Assembly: GCF_028583425.1 (NCBI RefSeq)
Contig: NC_072807.1
Coordinates: 33,299,001-33,363,000 of the forward strand
Length of the DNA stretch: 64,000 bases
Origin: Eublepharis macularius
Lineage: Eukaryota > Chordata > Lepidosauria > Squamata > Eublepharidae
Direction: 5' to 3'
In this document: positions 32,935 through 64,000 of the stretch, one piece after another
Position numbering within the stretch: position 1 is the stretch's first letter
Layout: each line of letters starts with the position of its first letter
Notes under the pieces: generated by a model
What the model was told of the DNA's origin: nothing
Databases searched by the model: none
What the model saw: only the letters and a program-made list of their open reading frames with translations
Program-made: the position numbers and the translations under genes

Positions 32935-33475
32935 CCGCCAAGTCGCCTCAGGCCTATGTTGACCCTATGAAGGAAAGCCCTCCAAAACGTCCGATCATGA
33001 ACAGTCTTGCTCAGTTCCTGCAAACTGGAGGACGTGGCTTCTTTCATTGAGTCCAGCCATCTCAGTTTGGGTCTTCCTCTTTTCTTACTGCCTTCCACTT
33101 TTCCTAGCATTATTAACTTTTCCAGAGAGTCTTATCTTCTCATGATGTGACCAAAGTACGATAGCTTTAGTCTTGTCACTTTAGCTTCTAGGGAGAATTC
33201 AGGCTTGATTTGATCTAGAACCCACTTATTTGTCTTTTTGGCCATCCACGGTCTCTGCAAAACTCTCCTGCAGCCCCACATTTCAAATGGATCAATTTTC
33301 TTCCTGTCAGCTTTCTTCACCGTCCAACTTTCACATTCATACATCGTAATGGGGAATACCATAGTTGAGATTATCTTGATCTTGGTCCCCAGAGAGACAT
33401 CTTTATCTTTAAGGATCTTCTCTAGCTCCCTCACAGCTGCTCTTCCAAGTCTCAATCTTCTTCATTGCAGTCTCC
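32935..33475 (-). mobile_element. RTE/BovB-like LINE, C-terminal fragment
   Basis: The minus strand (33455-33132) reads ELEKILKDKDVSLGTKIKI, YECESWTVKKADRKKID, WVLDQIKPEFSLEAK, LSYFGHIMRR. After a frame break (33110-32940) it reads LGKVEGSKKRGRPKLRWLD. This is the post-RT end of RTE-type ORF2 ('CESWTVKK ... YFGH..RR ... GKIEGRRRRGR ... RWLD'). Not functional. Confidence 0.85.
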
Positions 33476-33732
33476 TTTTTGGTTGATGATGGAGCCAAGG
33501 AATAGAAAATTGATCAGTCTGATACTACTCAAAAACAATGGCTACTGTCACATGGCCATTTCCCCTCACTGTGGTGCCCAGACTGTTTTTTTCTGGAGCA
33601 CCCACACCACACCCACACCTCAAATCACTCATTTTCCAGGTTTCCCCCATCTTCAGCACCCATGCTCTCAACCTTGTTTTGCTACAATCTTTTCTCAGAG
33701 AACATAGGCCAGGCACATCTGGGTGAGAAGGC

Positions 33733-33945
33733 TCACTCCCCTCATTTATTATTAACTTCATTTAATCCCTGACGGGGCTCAGAGTGGCTTACATAATTCA
33801 CTTTTCCTTTATCTTCACAACAACCCTGTGAGGTAGGTTAGGCTGAGAGGGTGTGTGATTCATCCAGTCACTCAGCAAACTTCCATGGCAGAGTTTGAAT
33901 TCTACGTAATGCTCTAAGCACTGCACTATGCTGGATCTATTCGCA
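33733..33945 (-). repeat. tRNA-derived SINE (Sauria-type)
   Basis: Minus-strand copy with body 'CCTCACAGGGTTGTTGTGAA' near 33818-33837 and head near 33940. Confidence 0.7.
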
Positions 33946-34044
33946 TCATTTCCCTCCTGACAGCCCCTCATAGCTGCCATTTTCACCACGCCACAGGTGG
34001 GATTTTTAAGACCTTAAAATAATGCATTTTTTAAAAGTTTACAT

Positions 34045-34175
34045 CAGTTATATTTTGTCTTTCTCCCCAAGGAGGACCTAAAGCAGCGTACATCATTCTC
34101 CTCTGCTTCATTTCATCCTTACAACCACCCTGTGAGGTAGGTTAGGCAGTGTGTATGTGCCTGGCTCAAATATTA
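34045..34175 (-). repeat. tRNA-derived SINE, 3' part
   Basis: Tail and body only; the head is missing. Confidence 0.6.
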
Positions 34176-34199
34176 GTAATTGCTGGTACAAAAATGTCT

Positions 34200-35300
34200 T
34201 TTTATAATGATATATAGCAATGGTCACTTATCTTTCAGCTCTTTTCCTCTGTTCTGTTCCTGGAATGACTAAGGGATTAACACAACCTTGTCTTAAAATC
34301 TAAGGGATTGAAAATGTGATTTAAGATGATGTATACATTATATTTAAAAAAATTGTAAGAAATGAGATAAGAAATGGAATAAGTGGATAAAAGAGCCAAG
34401 AAATCAAATAATGCTTGGAGAGATCTAAAGGGAAGGTTGAAGATATAAAGTGGGGGAGGAGGGGGAGAAAAGGGGCGATATTCGGTTACTCAGTCACTTT
34501 TTTTAATGGATTGATGGTTATATAAAAATTTTTTTGAAATATCGATTACACAATGAAGGTCTTGTACACGAATCTGTTACTGAAATGTTTTTTTTTTGTA
34601 ATCCCCTTTCCTATTATAAAAACCGATAAAAATTATTTACAAAAAAAAAGTAATAGCTATAGATACTGTACTACACTACCAATTTCTAATCGTATCAAAA
34701 ATGCACACCCAGAAAACCCCCTCCAGTGGGGAAGCAAGGGGGGAAATGATGGAATAAAGTGTACAGAAAACTCCCCTGTGGATGGCTCCCTTGCCTGTGT
34801 GTTGGCAGCGTCAATGAATGCAAAACAGGAGAATGCTTGTTGCATGCAAGTAGCCAGCATCTGTCTTGTCAACTGATGGTTTTCTGATTGATACAAGAAG
34901 ATATAGGACCTATTTGTAATGGAGAAAATTCTAGATCAACAATTCTAGATCGACAACATTCTAGATCAACAAAAGCAGATTGAGTCAGACTAGTATAACT
35001 CTGATTTTGCTGAAATATGGCAACCTATAATTGACTTTATAGCAAGAAGTGAGGCCCACCCCAGTTCCTACGATTATGACGTAGATATATTGTTAGCTGT
35101 AGTTCCGGCCATGATTGTAAATTTAGTTGATCCATTGTTCTTGCATTATTTAGTAATTCTTGTAGATACTTTAATATTTAGTGTCTTTCAGTGTTTTGAT
35201 TTCTAATTTCTGATGTGTGTTGTTTTTAAGCTGTTGTAGCACAATTTTTTCTCGGTTTTAACCAAGTTTATTTAAAGCTTTAAAAAAACCCTGGCATTCA
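34200..35300 (+). mobile_element. L1-like 3' remnants
   Basis: AT-rich DNA resembling L1 3'UTR. A plus-strand segment near 34999-35150 reads DFAEIWQPIIDFIARSEAH, comparable with the last residues of L1 ORF2. Boundaries are approximate and the assignment tentative. Confidence 0.4.
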
Positions 35301-35500
35301 TGCCAACCTTACCTGGAGTCACATGAATCTATTGCAGAGAATACCTGAGGCTGCCTTTCAAACAGTGGTTCTCAAACTGGGGCCCCAGGGGTCCATATCC
35401 TGGAACTGACCCTGTCCCCTTCCTCTCAGCAGCGGGAAAGGAGGGCGGACGTGACCCCTCCTTTCCTCTGTCTGCACTGCCACTTCCAGATTTATAGTTA

Positions 35501-35576
35501 AATCCTAAACAGAGTTACTGCAGTCTAAGCCCATTGAAATCAATGGGCTTAGACTGGAGTAACTCTGTTTAGGATT
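35501..35576. repeat. 76-bp palindromic element
   Basis: Arms AATCCTAAACAGAGTTACT ... AGTAACTCTGTTTAGGATT, with inner 'CTAAGCCCATTGAAATCAAT' inversion. The whole element is a near-perfect hairpin, typical of a small MITE. Diverged relatives appear near 2080-2160 and 4080-4160. Confidence 0.7.
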
Positions 35577-35720
35577 TCACTGTTTGCTCCTTCCAAGCCA
35601 CCAGCCATGGCAGAAGCAATGGTATGACTTACTCTCTGGCTCCTGGATCCATTCTGCTGGCCATCGGAAGTGTGGCATCCCGCAAAAGTCGTGGTCAGTT
35701 TAGAAGTGGGCCCCAAACTT

Positions 35721-35982
35721 TTTTGGCATTACAAAAAAAAGAGAGCTTCTAATCATTATCTAGAGAAAGTGTAAATTTGACATGATACAAATATTTGTTA
35801 TGGAGAAAAATCAGGAACCTTTTATCTTAGTTTGTTTTCCTATTGTTTTTTTCTTTCTTTTTTCTGTATTGTGTATGTTTTGTTTGTTGATTAGTTGTTT
35901 TTGTTTGTTTTATTAATGTGTGTGTAATTGTCGTTGTCTTAGGTGAGTTTTTTAATGATATAAAACTCTCAATAAAAACGAA
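35721..35982 (+). mobile_element. L1-like 3' end with 19-bp target duplication
   Basis: A T-rich 3'UTR ends in 'CTCTCAATAAAAACGAA'. It is flanked by 'AGAAGTGGGCCCCAAACTT' at 35702-35720 and 35983-36001. Severe 5' truncation leaves 262 bp. The insertion lies about 270 bp past the CSK poly(A) signal. Confidence 0.85.
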
Positions 35983-36274
35983 AGAAGTGGGCCCCAAACT
36001 TCAACATTTTTTAAAAGGAACAGCTAAAAGGAGGCCAGCAAAGGTTAGCAAGTTGAATCGGGCAGTGGTGTACAAAACGGGCAGCCTTGGAATGCTGGGA
36101 AGGAAAAAAGGCATTCTGGGAAAGCTCTGGCGTGAGATCGCGGGGCAGGCGGGCAATTCTTCATCACCTCGGCCCTTGCGTTTTCTCACCTTCCCTGCTA
36201 CAAATGCAGGAGGGGAAATGGGAAAAGATGAAAAACGAGGCAGGAAATGCAGCATTCGTATGGAATGGTTTCTT

Positions 36275-36280
36275 TTTATT
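36275..36280 (-). terminator. CSK: probable CSK poly(A) signal
   Basis: AATAAA on the minus strand, followed 35-50 nt downstream by a T-rich stretch. It is 1.13 kb past the stop codon. A second AATAAA at 36480-36485 lacks a T-rich downstream element and is the alternative. Confidence 0.55.
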
Positions 36281-37409
36281 ATTACAGTTTAATCTCACGG
36301 TCGGCAGCATTAAATGAGCATAAAGCACGAGACAGGACTGGAAAAGGCCTCTCAAGACAGGCATGCAAACACTGTTGTAAGCAAAACAATCCAAACAGTC
36401 GTCCGTGGGTGGCGTTTACAGTTCGAAATGTGCCCTTGCCGGGCGGCCTGAAGACAAGCTCGCTAAAGGTTTAGCGTGGTTTATTTGTGTGTGTGTGGTT
36501 TTCTCTTTTTTTTAACCTTTTTAATTATTACATTAAAAAATAAGATTTGTAACTTTAGTAAAACCCAGCAGACAAGCTGATTCTATTTTTTTCTGGTGCA
36601 GTTTGAAAACAAGAAAAACAAAATAATAATAAAAAAATACCTGGAACAAAATAAGACTGGGCATGAGAAGGAGGGAAAAGAAGATACTGGATTGGTAATT
36701 GGGTGGTTCCAAAATTGTGGAAGTACCAACAGGGGCAGGAAATTCCCCCATTCCCCCCCCCCAAAACCCCTCTTTCCTTTCTTGCATCTCCCCTCCTGAG
36801 GATGTTTGAATTTCATACCCTTTTTTAATTCCTCCCGGTAAGGACGAGAGAAACACAAGCCAGTTCCCAGGGAGAAATTAAAGATGGAAGGAAAAAAGGA
36901 TGGAAATGTATGTGTGTGGAGCGGAAGCCTGATCCACGGAGAGGAATCGGAGAGGGAAAGTGTCTGAAAGGCTAAGAACATGCTACTAAAATATCACTAG
37001 GTGCTCTTCAGCCAATTGGATTCCTACAGGATGGGGTGGGGGTAGATGAAGAAAACCCCGGGAGGGGGGCAGTTCTGCTGTTTCCTCTCACATCTGCATC
37101 TTCAGATGACCCAGCTGAAAGAGATACAGGAGAGAGATCCCCACGGAGAAGAGGGGAGCCAAATTCCACCCCCCCACACACACACACCCACTGAGGTACG
37201 TTGGGGATATGCGCAAGTCCAATATGTTTGTCTAAGTACAGTCCCTTGAGTGGCAGGTTCCGATTCCTGATAAAAATCGATGCGCTCGGTCCCTTTCGTG
37301 GCCCCCCCACCCTGCCCCGACACACGTGCACGCGGGGTGAGGGGGAGGTGGATCACAGGAAGTGATGGAGGGAGGCGTGTCCGGAGGAAGCCCTGCCCTC
37401 CCCTCGACC
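36281..37409 (-). other. CSK: CSK 3'UTR (predicted extent)
   Basis: Free of SINEs and LINEs, in contrast to the flanking DNA, which fits a retained exon. Contains a short CA tract (about 37172-37190) and C- and G-rich runs. The distal limit depends on which poly(A) signal is used. Confidence 0.55.
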
Positions 37410-58676
<21,267 letters not shown>

Positions 58677-58739
58677 TTTCTCAGGGGGTTCCGGGGACTG
58701 GATCTCACAAGAAGGACACGTCACTTGGTACCATGAGAC
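58677..58739 (-). other. CSK: CSK 5'UTR segment with short uORF
   Basis: The exon acceptor TTCTTGCCTTAG ends at 58740. The 63-nt leader segment contains an ATG at 58732-58734 that opens a 9-codon frame closed by TGA at 58705-58707, out of frame with CSK and ending 28 nt before its start codon. This could lower CSK translation; the more 5' noncoding exon lies upstream, probably outside the window. Confidence 0.7.
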
Positions 58740-58864
58740 CTAAGGCAAGAAGAGAGGCCATGAGATCAACATCCTGTTTCCTGCTGTGTTCAGGCAACCT
58801 TTCGCACAAGCAGGGGCATTCTCTCTTGAAAGGGCTTCACCCAGGAAGCAAAGCATATCATTCT

Positions 58865-59095
58865 TTTAAATTTTACTCCATTCACACCCCACATTTCTCC
58901 CCAATGGGGGTCCGAAGCAGCCTACACCATTCTCCTCTCCTCCATTTTCTCCTCACAACAACCCTGTGAGGTAGGTTCTGGACACACGACTGGCCCGAGG
59001 GCAAGCTTCCATGGCAAAGCGGAGAATCAAACCTGGCTTGCCCAGATCCCAGTCCATCACTCCAGCCACTACACCACACTGGCCCATTTCTCTTA
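58865..59095 (-). repeat. tRNA-derived SINE (Sauria-type)
   Basis: The minus strand has head 'CCAGTGTGGTGTAGTGGCTG', B-box variant GGTTTGATTC, body 'CTCACAGGGTTGTTGTGAGG' and a tail near 58870. Located about 130 bp upstream of the CSK start-codon exon. Confidence 0.8.
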
Positions 59096-59664
59096 GCCAC
59101 ATCCCAGTACTGTCCCAATTAAACAGGCTCAAAGGCCCATTTCTTTCCTTATCTGAACAAAAAACATCTGGCTTTTTTAAAAAAAAATCATGGATTGAGG
59201 AGGAGGAAAGAAGAAAGTCAGGTTACCGGGAGTTTTGCTTTTGAGCAGCGAAGGGGGCTGCCACGATTTAAATAAAGTTCCCAGCATGTTAAAAAAAGAA
59301 TAACCATCACTTCAAATGCAATAGGAGGGTACGCTTGTTGGTACAACGCCCCATGCAAATAGCAAGTGCAACCAGCCAGCGCCATTCAGTAAGGGTCCCT
59401 CGTTACCTGCCTAGGTGAGACATAGAAATTTACTTTGCACTAAATCAGATTGCTGGAACATCTAGCCCAGAAATAAACAAACAACCCTCCCCCCTTTCCC
59501 GGTAATTCCTTACGTTGGAATGACCAAATCAGCACAAAATACTCTGCAAGTTTTTGAGCTCTCCAGGTCTCTTCATCAGGCTAGATGTTAAAAGATTTAA
59601 CAAAAGACAAAAGGGTGGAAAGCAGATCCTTTTGGCTGTGGTGCAGAGCTCACATCGAGCCCAG

Positions 59665-59815
59665 GACTGCTTTCTTTTGACTGACAGCAGCTCTTAGGGA
59701 TCTCAGGCAGATAAAAGCCTTTCTTTAGACCTTCTAATTGGAGATGGTGGAGATCGAACATGCGACCTTATGTACAGAGTTGCAGTCACTCCCACTGAAC
59801 TGACAACCTTCCGCT
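59665..59815 (-). repeat. tRNA-derived SINE (second family)
   Basis: The minus strand reads 'AGTTCAGTGGGAGTGACTGC' (head), ATGTTCGATCTCC (B-box variant) and a 3' part near 59680. Confidence 0.6.
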
Positions 59816-60664
59816 GCATGGCACACAAGCACCCACCCGGTTTTGCTGTTCCTGAGTTTCTTTTCACCCAGCAAGCCAAGAGACCACCCTTATGGGGGTG
59901 GGCGCTCCCCTCCACAAAGTCCACCCTTCAGAAAAAACAAAACCCTTTCCAGCACTCCTGTGCAAAAACCCGGCGGCTTGCTTCTGAACATCCCCCGACA
60001 TATGCTTAATTTTACAGCATCCGGAAAAAACTGATGGATGGCCGTCTTTGGGAAGCGCTGCGGCTCCATTAGAGCTTCATTGATCAGGAGGGAAAGCTTT
60101 CAAAGAATGATTGTTATCGAACAAGCAGTGAGGCCAGCAGCGCCGGACAGCTGCGTCTCGGAGGAGCAGACCCAGCCGTTTCTATCTGCGAAAAGATAAT
60201 AATAAAAGGCTGCATAGAGACTGGTCGAATCGGACAACAGTCCGATGCAATGGGAAAATATCTTGCTATGAAGCGCCAAGCTGCATTTAAGGGAATGGAG
60301 CAAGAAGCATTAGAGACCCATTGCTCATAGAACATCCGTAACCCCTCTTTTTACTATCAAAGGAGGTTCAGCCAAAGTTGTTCAGACATATGACGGGTCC
60401 TCCAACCAGAGGGCTGGATCCAGCAGAACTTCTGCTGAAGACCTTCCAGGGGGTGTTTGATGCTGCAGAAGGAAAAGGGAATAACTTCCATATTGCAGAT
60501 GGAAATCCCCTCTGACAGCAGAGATTCTCCAAGGGATACACCGGGTTGTGGGTGGACGGTAGATGAACCACGTAGCTTACTGAAGGTAAGCAGGGATTTC
60601 CTACCTGGTCAGAAAATCACCTGGGAACCATATAGAGAAAAGCCACTGCAGTGTCACAATCTTT

Positions 60665-60866
60665 GAGCCAAGCTACAAGTGACGCCTGACACAGGTTGGA
60701 CACTTGTCAGCGTCCCTCAAGTTTTGATGGGAAATGTAGGCATCCTGGCCTTGCAGCTGTAATGGAGAGCCAAGCTGTAAAACCAGGACGCCTACATTTC
60801 CCATCAAAACTTGAGGGAAGCTGACAAGTGTCCAACCTGTGTCAGGCGTCACTTGTAGCTTGGCTC
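60665..60866. repeat. long foldback element
   Basis: Terminal GAGCCAAGCTACAAGTGACG ... CGTCACTTGTAGCTTGGCTC. Arms of about 90 bp include 'CCTCAAGTTTTGATGGGAAA' and meet near 60766. The outer ends resemble the 118-bp MITE termini, the inner arms the element at 56841. Confidence 0.78.
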
Positions 60867-60867
60867 T

Positions 60868-60955
60868 GAGTGTCAGAATAGGATCGGTAAGACCCAGGTT
60901 CAAATCCCAACTCAAATACGGGCATCACTAGGTGATTTTAGGTAAGTCAAGGGGT
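60868..60955 (+). repeat. tRNA-derived SINE, 5' part
   Basis: 'GAGTGTCAGAATAGGATCGG' and B box GGTTCAAATCCC; truncated after 'TAGGTGATTTTAGG'. Interrupted or preceded by the foldback element. Confidence 0.6.
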
Positions 60956-60959
60956 TGGA

Positions 60960-63059
60960 TCCCACAAAGGACTTCTACAGATCAGGGAAACAGTTTCCAC
61001 CCATTTCCCCTCTCCGAGTTCCTCTTTATGCAGGTCCTGGAGGGGAGGGGGTGTCCCCTACTCCTCAAGAGTAGTATTTTGAAGGGTATTTGGGGGCTGC
61101 AGTGACAAGAGGGAAGGAAGCAACTGACACTCTGTGGACAGAAACCTCTTCCATCCATGGAAGTTATCGCTGATCCAAACCTCGCAGGGTTCGTTGTGAA
61201 AATAGAGGAGGAAGAACCTCACACCACATTCTGAGACATTCTAGAGGATGGGAGAGATTAAAACGTGGAGAGAAGAATAGCTCGCGAGGATCTGTTTATC
61301 TTCCTACTGGCCGCATTACAGGAGGACACGTGCCACTTTGAATTCGCTAGGAGAAAGATGGATTATGGGTGGACCCAGGGTGTAGTCTGAAAGCTCAAAT
61401 TTAAAAAGGTCTGAGCTAGTCACTGCCTGGATGAGAGACCTCTAGGGAACTCACGGTTGGTTCCATGATGGAAGAAAGGGAATAAATGAATAAATCATGA
61501 GAATTTAATAGTCCTTTTCTCCATGGCTAATGCAGATACCCAGAGAAAGGTTTATGTCTGGTGACAGTAATGTGAACAAACAAGTCCAGAGGAAGAGTGA
61601 TACATGCTTCTCTGGGAGTGCACCACTGTTTATTGGTTAAACCAGAATTTCTCCCGTTTTTTGAAGTGGCATCTCCTTCCAAACTGAGAGCGCTTTCCTG
61701 GACCCCCCCTGTTCAAAATCACTTTGTTTTGCTATCCTCCTCCCCAGCATATAACGCAAAAATCACAACTCAGTTCACACATTTCTATTTTACCTTTGCC
61801 TTGTTTTGAAATGTATAAATCTTGAATGCTGCACAGCCACGGGCTGTACTTTGCAGCCATTCTGCACGTTAGGCAGATGCCGAACCTAATCTGCCATCAA
61901 GACCCCCAAAGCCTTCCTGTCCTATAATGCACCAATGAGAGAAAGGTGACCCACTTTGGGGTCCCGACCCACAGTTTTGCAAGCAACTGGGTTAATTTTT
62001 TTTTAAAATTCAATCTATGGCCAAAATACTTCCAGTTAACTGGGTACGCAGACTTTATTTTTCACCCCTAAGAAACTGCTGATGTCAACCAACACCTGCC
62101 AGGGCTGCTCTAATTTTGGATTTCCTGCCTTGGACAGATGACCTAAGGCCCTTATACTACTAGCGCTCTAAAATCCAAGAGGCACGATCCAGTCACATCA
62201 CAGGTGCACTACAAAGGAGCCGGCAGCAGGGCTTCCCTCTGCCGTGCAAGCCACAAAAAAGGAGGGAGCCATGGACACATGGGAAATGCCTGCGGTTGCA
62301 AGCAGGGGAAAGGGGAAAACAAACATCAAGCGAGCCCTCCAGGGACCCTGTGCCAACTGGAGCTGGGGCACAGTACAAATGGGTCATTCCCCAGATACAT
62401 TCCAAGCCAACCACTCCCCAGCGTTTGGAGGGAGGGTAGGGGAAAGAGGAGAAGTAATTAAAATAAGCCACGCAGGGACCTGTCCAACCTAAAACAGGCA
62501 TGGGACAGAGAGGAATTCTGCAAGTTGTGGCAGCCCGGCACAGAGTAATCGTTCTGTTGGGTCTCTCTCCCTCTGTCCCCATCTCTCTCCACACCTGAAC
62601 TAATTCAAACTGAAGGGCTTTTTAAAAATGAATGAGTCGCTCCATCATTTTCGCCGGCTGAGCATTTGGCGAGCCATCATCTAACGCAGAGAAAATCAAA
62701 GCTGGGTCCTTCCACCCTGTTCTATTTTTACTTAACTTCTCCTGCTGTGACACTAAACCTTTCTCTCAGCATCCTACCTGCTTGCTGCCTCCAAGCTTTG
62801 GTACTTAAAGCAACGAGAGCCCTGGCTCACAAAACCTTATGCCCTGATACATTTCAAGGTGCCACAAGGTTATTTTGTTCTCACTTAATGGCTGTGCCCT
62901 GCAGAGGAGATTGCCCAGCATAATATTTGTATTACAAAGTCCACCCTGTCCCTCATATTCTTTGCAGTGTTTTGGGTCTTTCATTGCCCAGGAAGAGGGG
63001 ACATGAAGCCAGCCTTCCCAGAAACCACAGTGGGCCAGCAGCTCTACCAGAAGGCTATG
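60960..63059. other. no gene recognised (probable CSK intron 1)
   Basis: Unique-looking DNA. No CpG island, TATA box or noncoding exon of CSK could be assigned. The open frames at 62193-62594 on both strands have no domain signature. Confidence 0.4.
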
Positions 63060-63067
63060 GGTGTGTC

Positions 63068-63442
63068 CAGGACTTTTTTTCAGGGAAAAGAGGTGGTGGA
63101 ACTCAGTGGGTTGCCTGCACAGGGGGAAACTCTTGGTGGGAGGTGGTGCCCCTGGTACCACATGTGCGCGTGCAATGTGCACGCACATTCCCAGGACCAA
63201 TGACGTCACTTTGGGTCAGATGGAACAAGGGGGGAGTTTTTAAAAGTTTAAATCACCCTTGGCAAAAATGATCACATGGCTGGTGGCGCTGCCCCCTTAA
63301 TCTCCAGACAGAGGGGAGTTTAGAGGGCAATCTAAACTCCCCTCTGTCTGGAGATCAGGGGGCAGGGCCACCAGCCATGTGACCATTTTCAAGAGGTTCC
63401 GGAACTCTGTTCCACCGCGTTCCAGATGACAAAAAGCCCTGG
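63068..63442. mobile_element. hAT-like nonautonomous element (375 bp)
   Basis: Begins CAGGACTTTTTTTCAGGG and ends CAAAAAGCCCTG, flanked by perfect GGTGTGTC (63060-63067 and 63443-63450). The interior palindrome around 63327 shares 'CTCCCCTCTGTCTGGAGATC' with the element at 26534, so both belong to one family. Confidence 0.88.
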
Positions 63443-63608
63443 GTGTGTCTGCGTTGAAAGCCCATGTTCCTTCCATTACCATTGCAAATGCAGAAGCACT
63501 TGCAGCAGCGACGGAGAATCCACACAGTGGTTCTCCCCACAGTTTTCTTGCTCTATGCTCACTATTCCCGCCGCCCCCCATGCCACTGGAGGGTTATTTT
63601 TTAGGCTT

Positions 63609-63872
63609 TAAGAGCCAGTTTGGTGTAGTGTTTAAGAACGTGGGACTCTAATCTGGAGAGCCGGGTTTGATTCCCCAGTCCTCTGCTTGAAGCCAGCTGG
63701 GTGACCTTGGGTCAGTCGCAGCTCTCTCGGAGCTCTCTCAGCCCCACCCACCTCACAGGGTGTTTGTTGTGGAGATAATAACAACATACTTTGTAAACCG
63801 CTCTAAGTGGACATGAAGTTGTCCCGAATTGCGGTATATAAATCGAATGTTGTTGTTGTTATCATTATTATA
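63609..63872 (+). repeat. tRNA-derived SINE with TTG tail
   Basis: Complete copy: 'AAGAGCCAGTTTGGTGTAGT' head to 'GCGGTATATAAATCGAATG' and (TTG)n/(ATT)n tail. Confidence 0.85.
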
Positions 63873-64000
63873 AGAAGAAAATGGTAATAGATATCATTGC
63901 TACAGCTGTATCCGCAATCCAGAAAACTAGTTCTTCAGGGAGAAGAACTAGGCTGGAACTTTCCTTCCCAACATCTCATTTCTGAAGAGCAGAGAATTGG

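Noticed and set aside
59545-59590. Another hammerhead-like core (CCTGATGAAGAG ... AAAA, minus strand)
   Set aside because: GAAA is replaced, and the rest of the repeat arm is not recognisable, so the match may be chance.
62166-62600. Candidate first noncoding exon or promoter of CSK
   Set aside because: No CpG enrichment, no core promoter motif and no convincing donor that would join to the acceptor at 58740.

Overview
The window is vertebrate nuclear DNA, most likely from a squamate reptile (lizard or snake). This rests on intron-split vertebrate genes, AG/GT splice sites, and a dense load of repeats: tRNA-headed and 5S-rRNA-headed SINEs, and CR1, L2-like, RTE/BovB-like and L1 LINE fragments. 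The squamate assignment is inferred from repeat character. Protein-coding DNA is well under 5% of the window.

Two genes are supported, both on the minus strand. CPLX3 (complexin-3) is represented by coding exon 1 (7772-7932) and exon 2 (1806-1893); its last exon lies beyond the left edge. CSK (C-terminal Src kinase) is complete for coding sequence: 12 coding exons between 58676 and 37410 join in frame to exactly 450 codons plus TGA, the length of mammalian CSK. All SH3, SH2 and kinase landmarks fall at the familiar residue numbers. A probable poly(A) signal lies at 36275-36280, and the 5'UTR segment before the start codon carries a 9-codon upstream ORF. The order CSK then CPLX3 in the same direction matches the human 15q24 neighbourhood; LMAN1L, which lies between them in human, was not recognised here.

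Layout: 1-8 kb, CPLX3 with SINEs and foldback elements in its intron. 8-36 kb, intergenic DNA made largely of nested repeats, plus one unidentified, frameshifted, coding-like stretch at about 28.9-29.4 kb. 36.3-58.7 kb, CSK, with repeats in the introns. 58.7-64 kb, upstream part of CSK (probably intron 1) with SINEs and DNA-transposon remnants; no promoter or CpG island recognised.

The most interesting structure is in the repeats. Several unrelated-looking foldback (inverted-pair) families all carry, near the palindrome centre of each arm, the same arrangement: CTGANGA, a short hairpin, then GAAA. This is the conserved core of hammerhead ribozymes, which are known from Penelope-like retroelements. 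Some of these lie in CSK introns in sense orientation. Also notable are a perfect 126-bp inverted repeat bounded by a 14-bp target duplication (49436-49808), a 118-bp MITE present four times at exactly the same length, four hAT-like elements with 8-bp target duplications (one differing at a single base), and an L1 insertion flanked by a duplication of about 200 bp.
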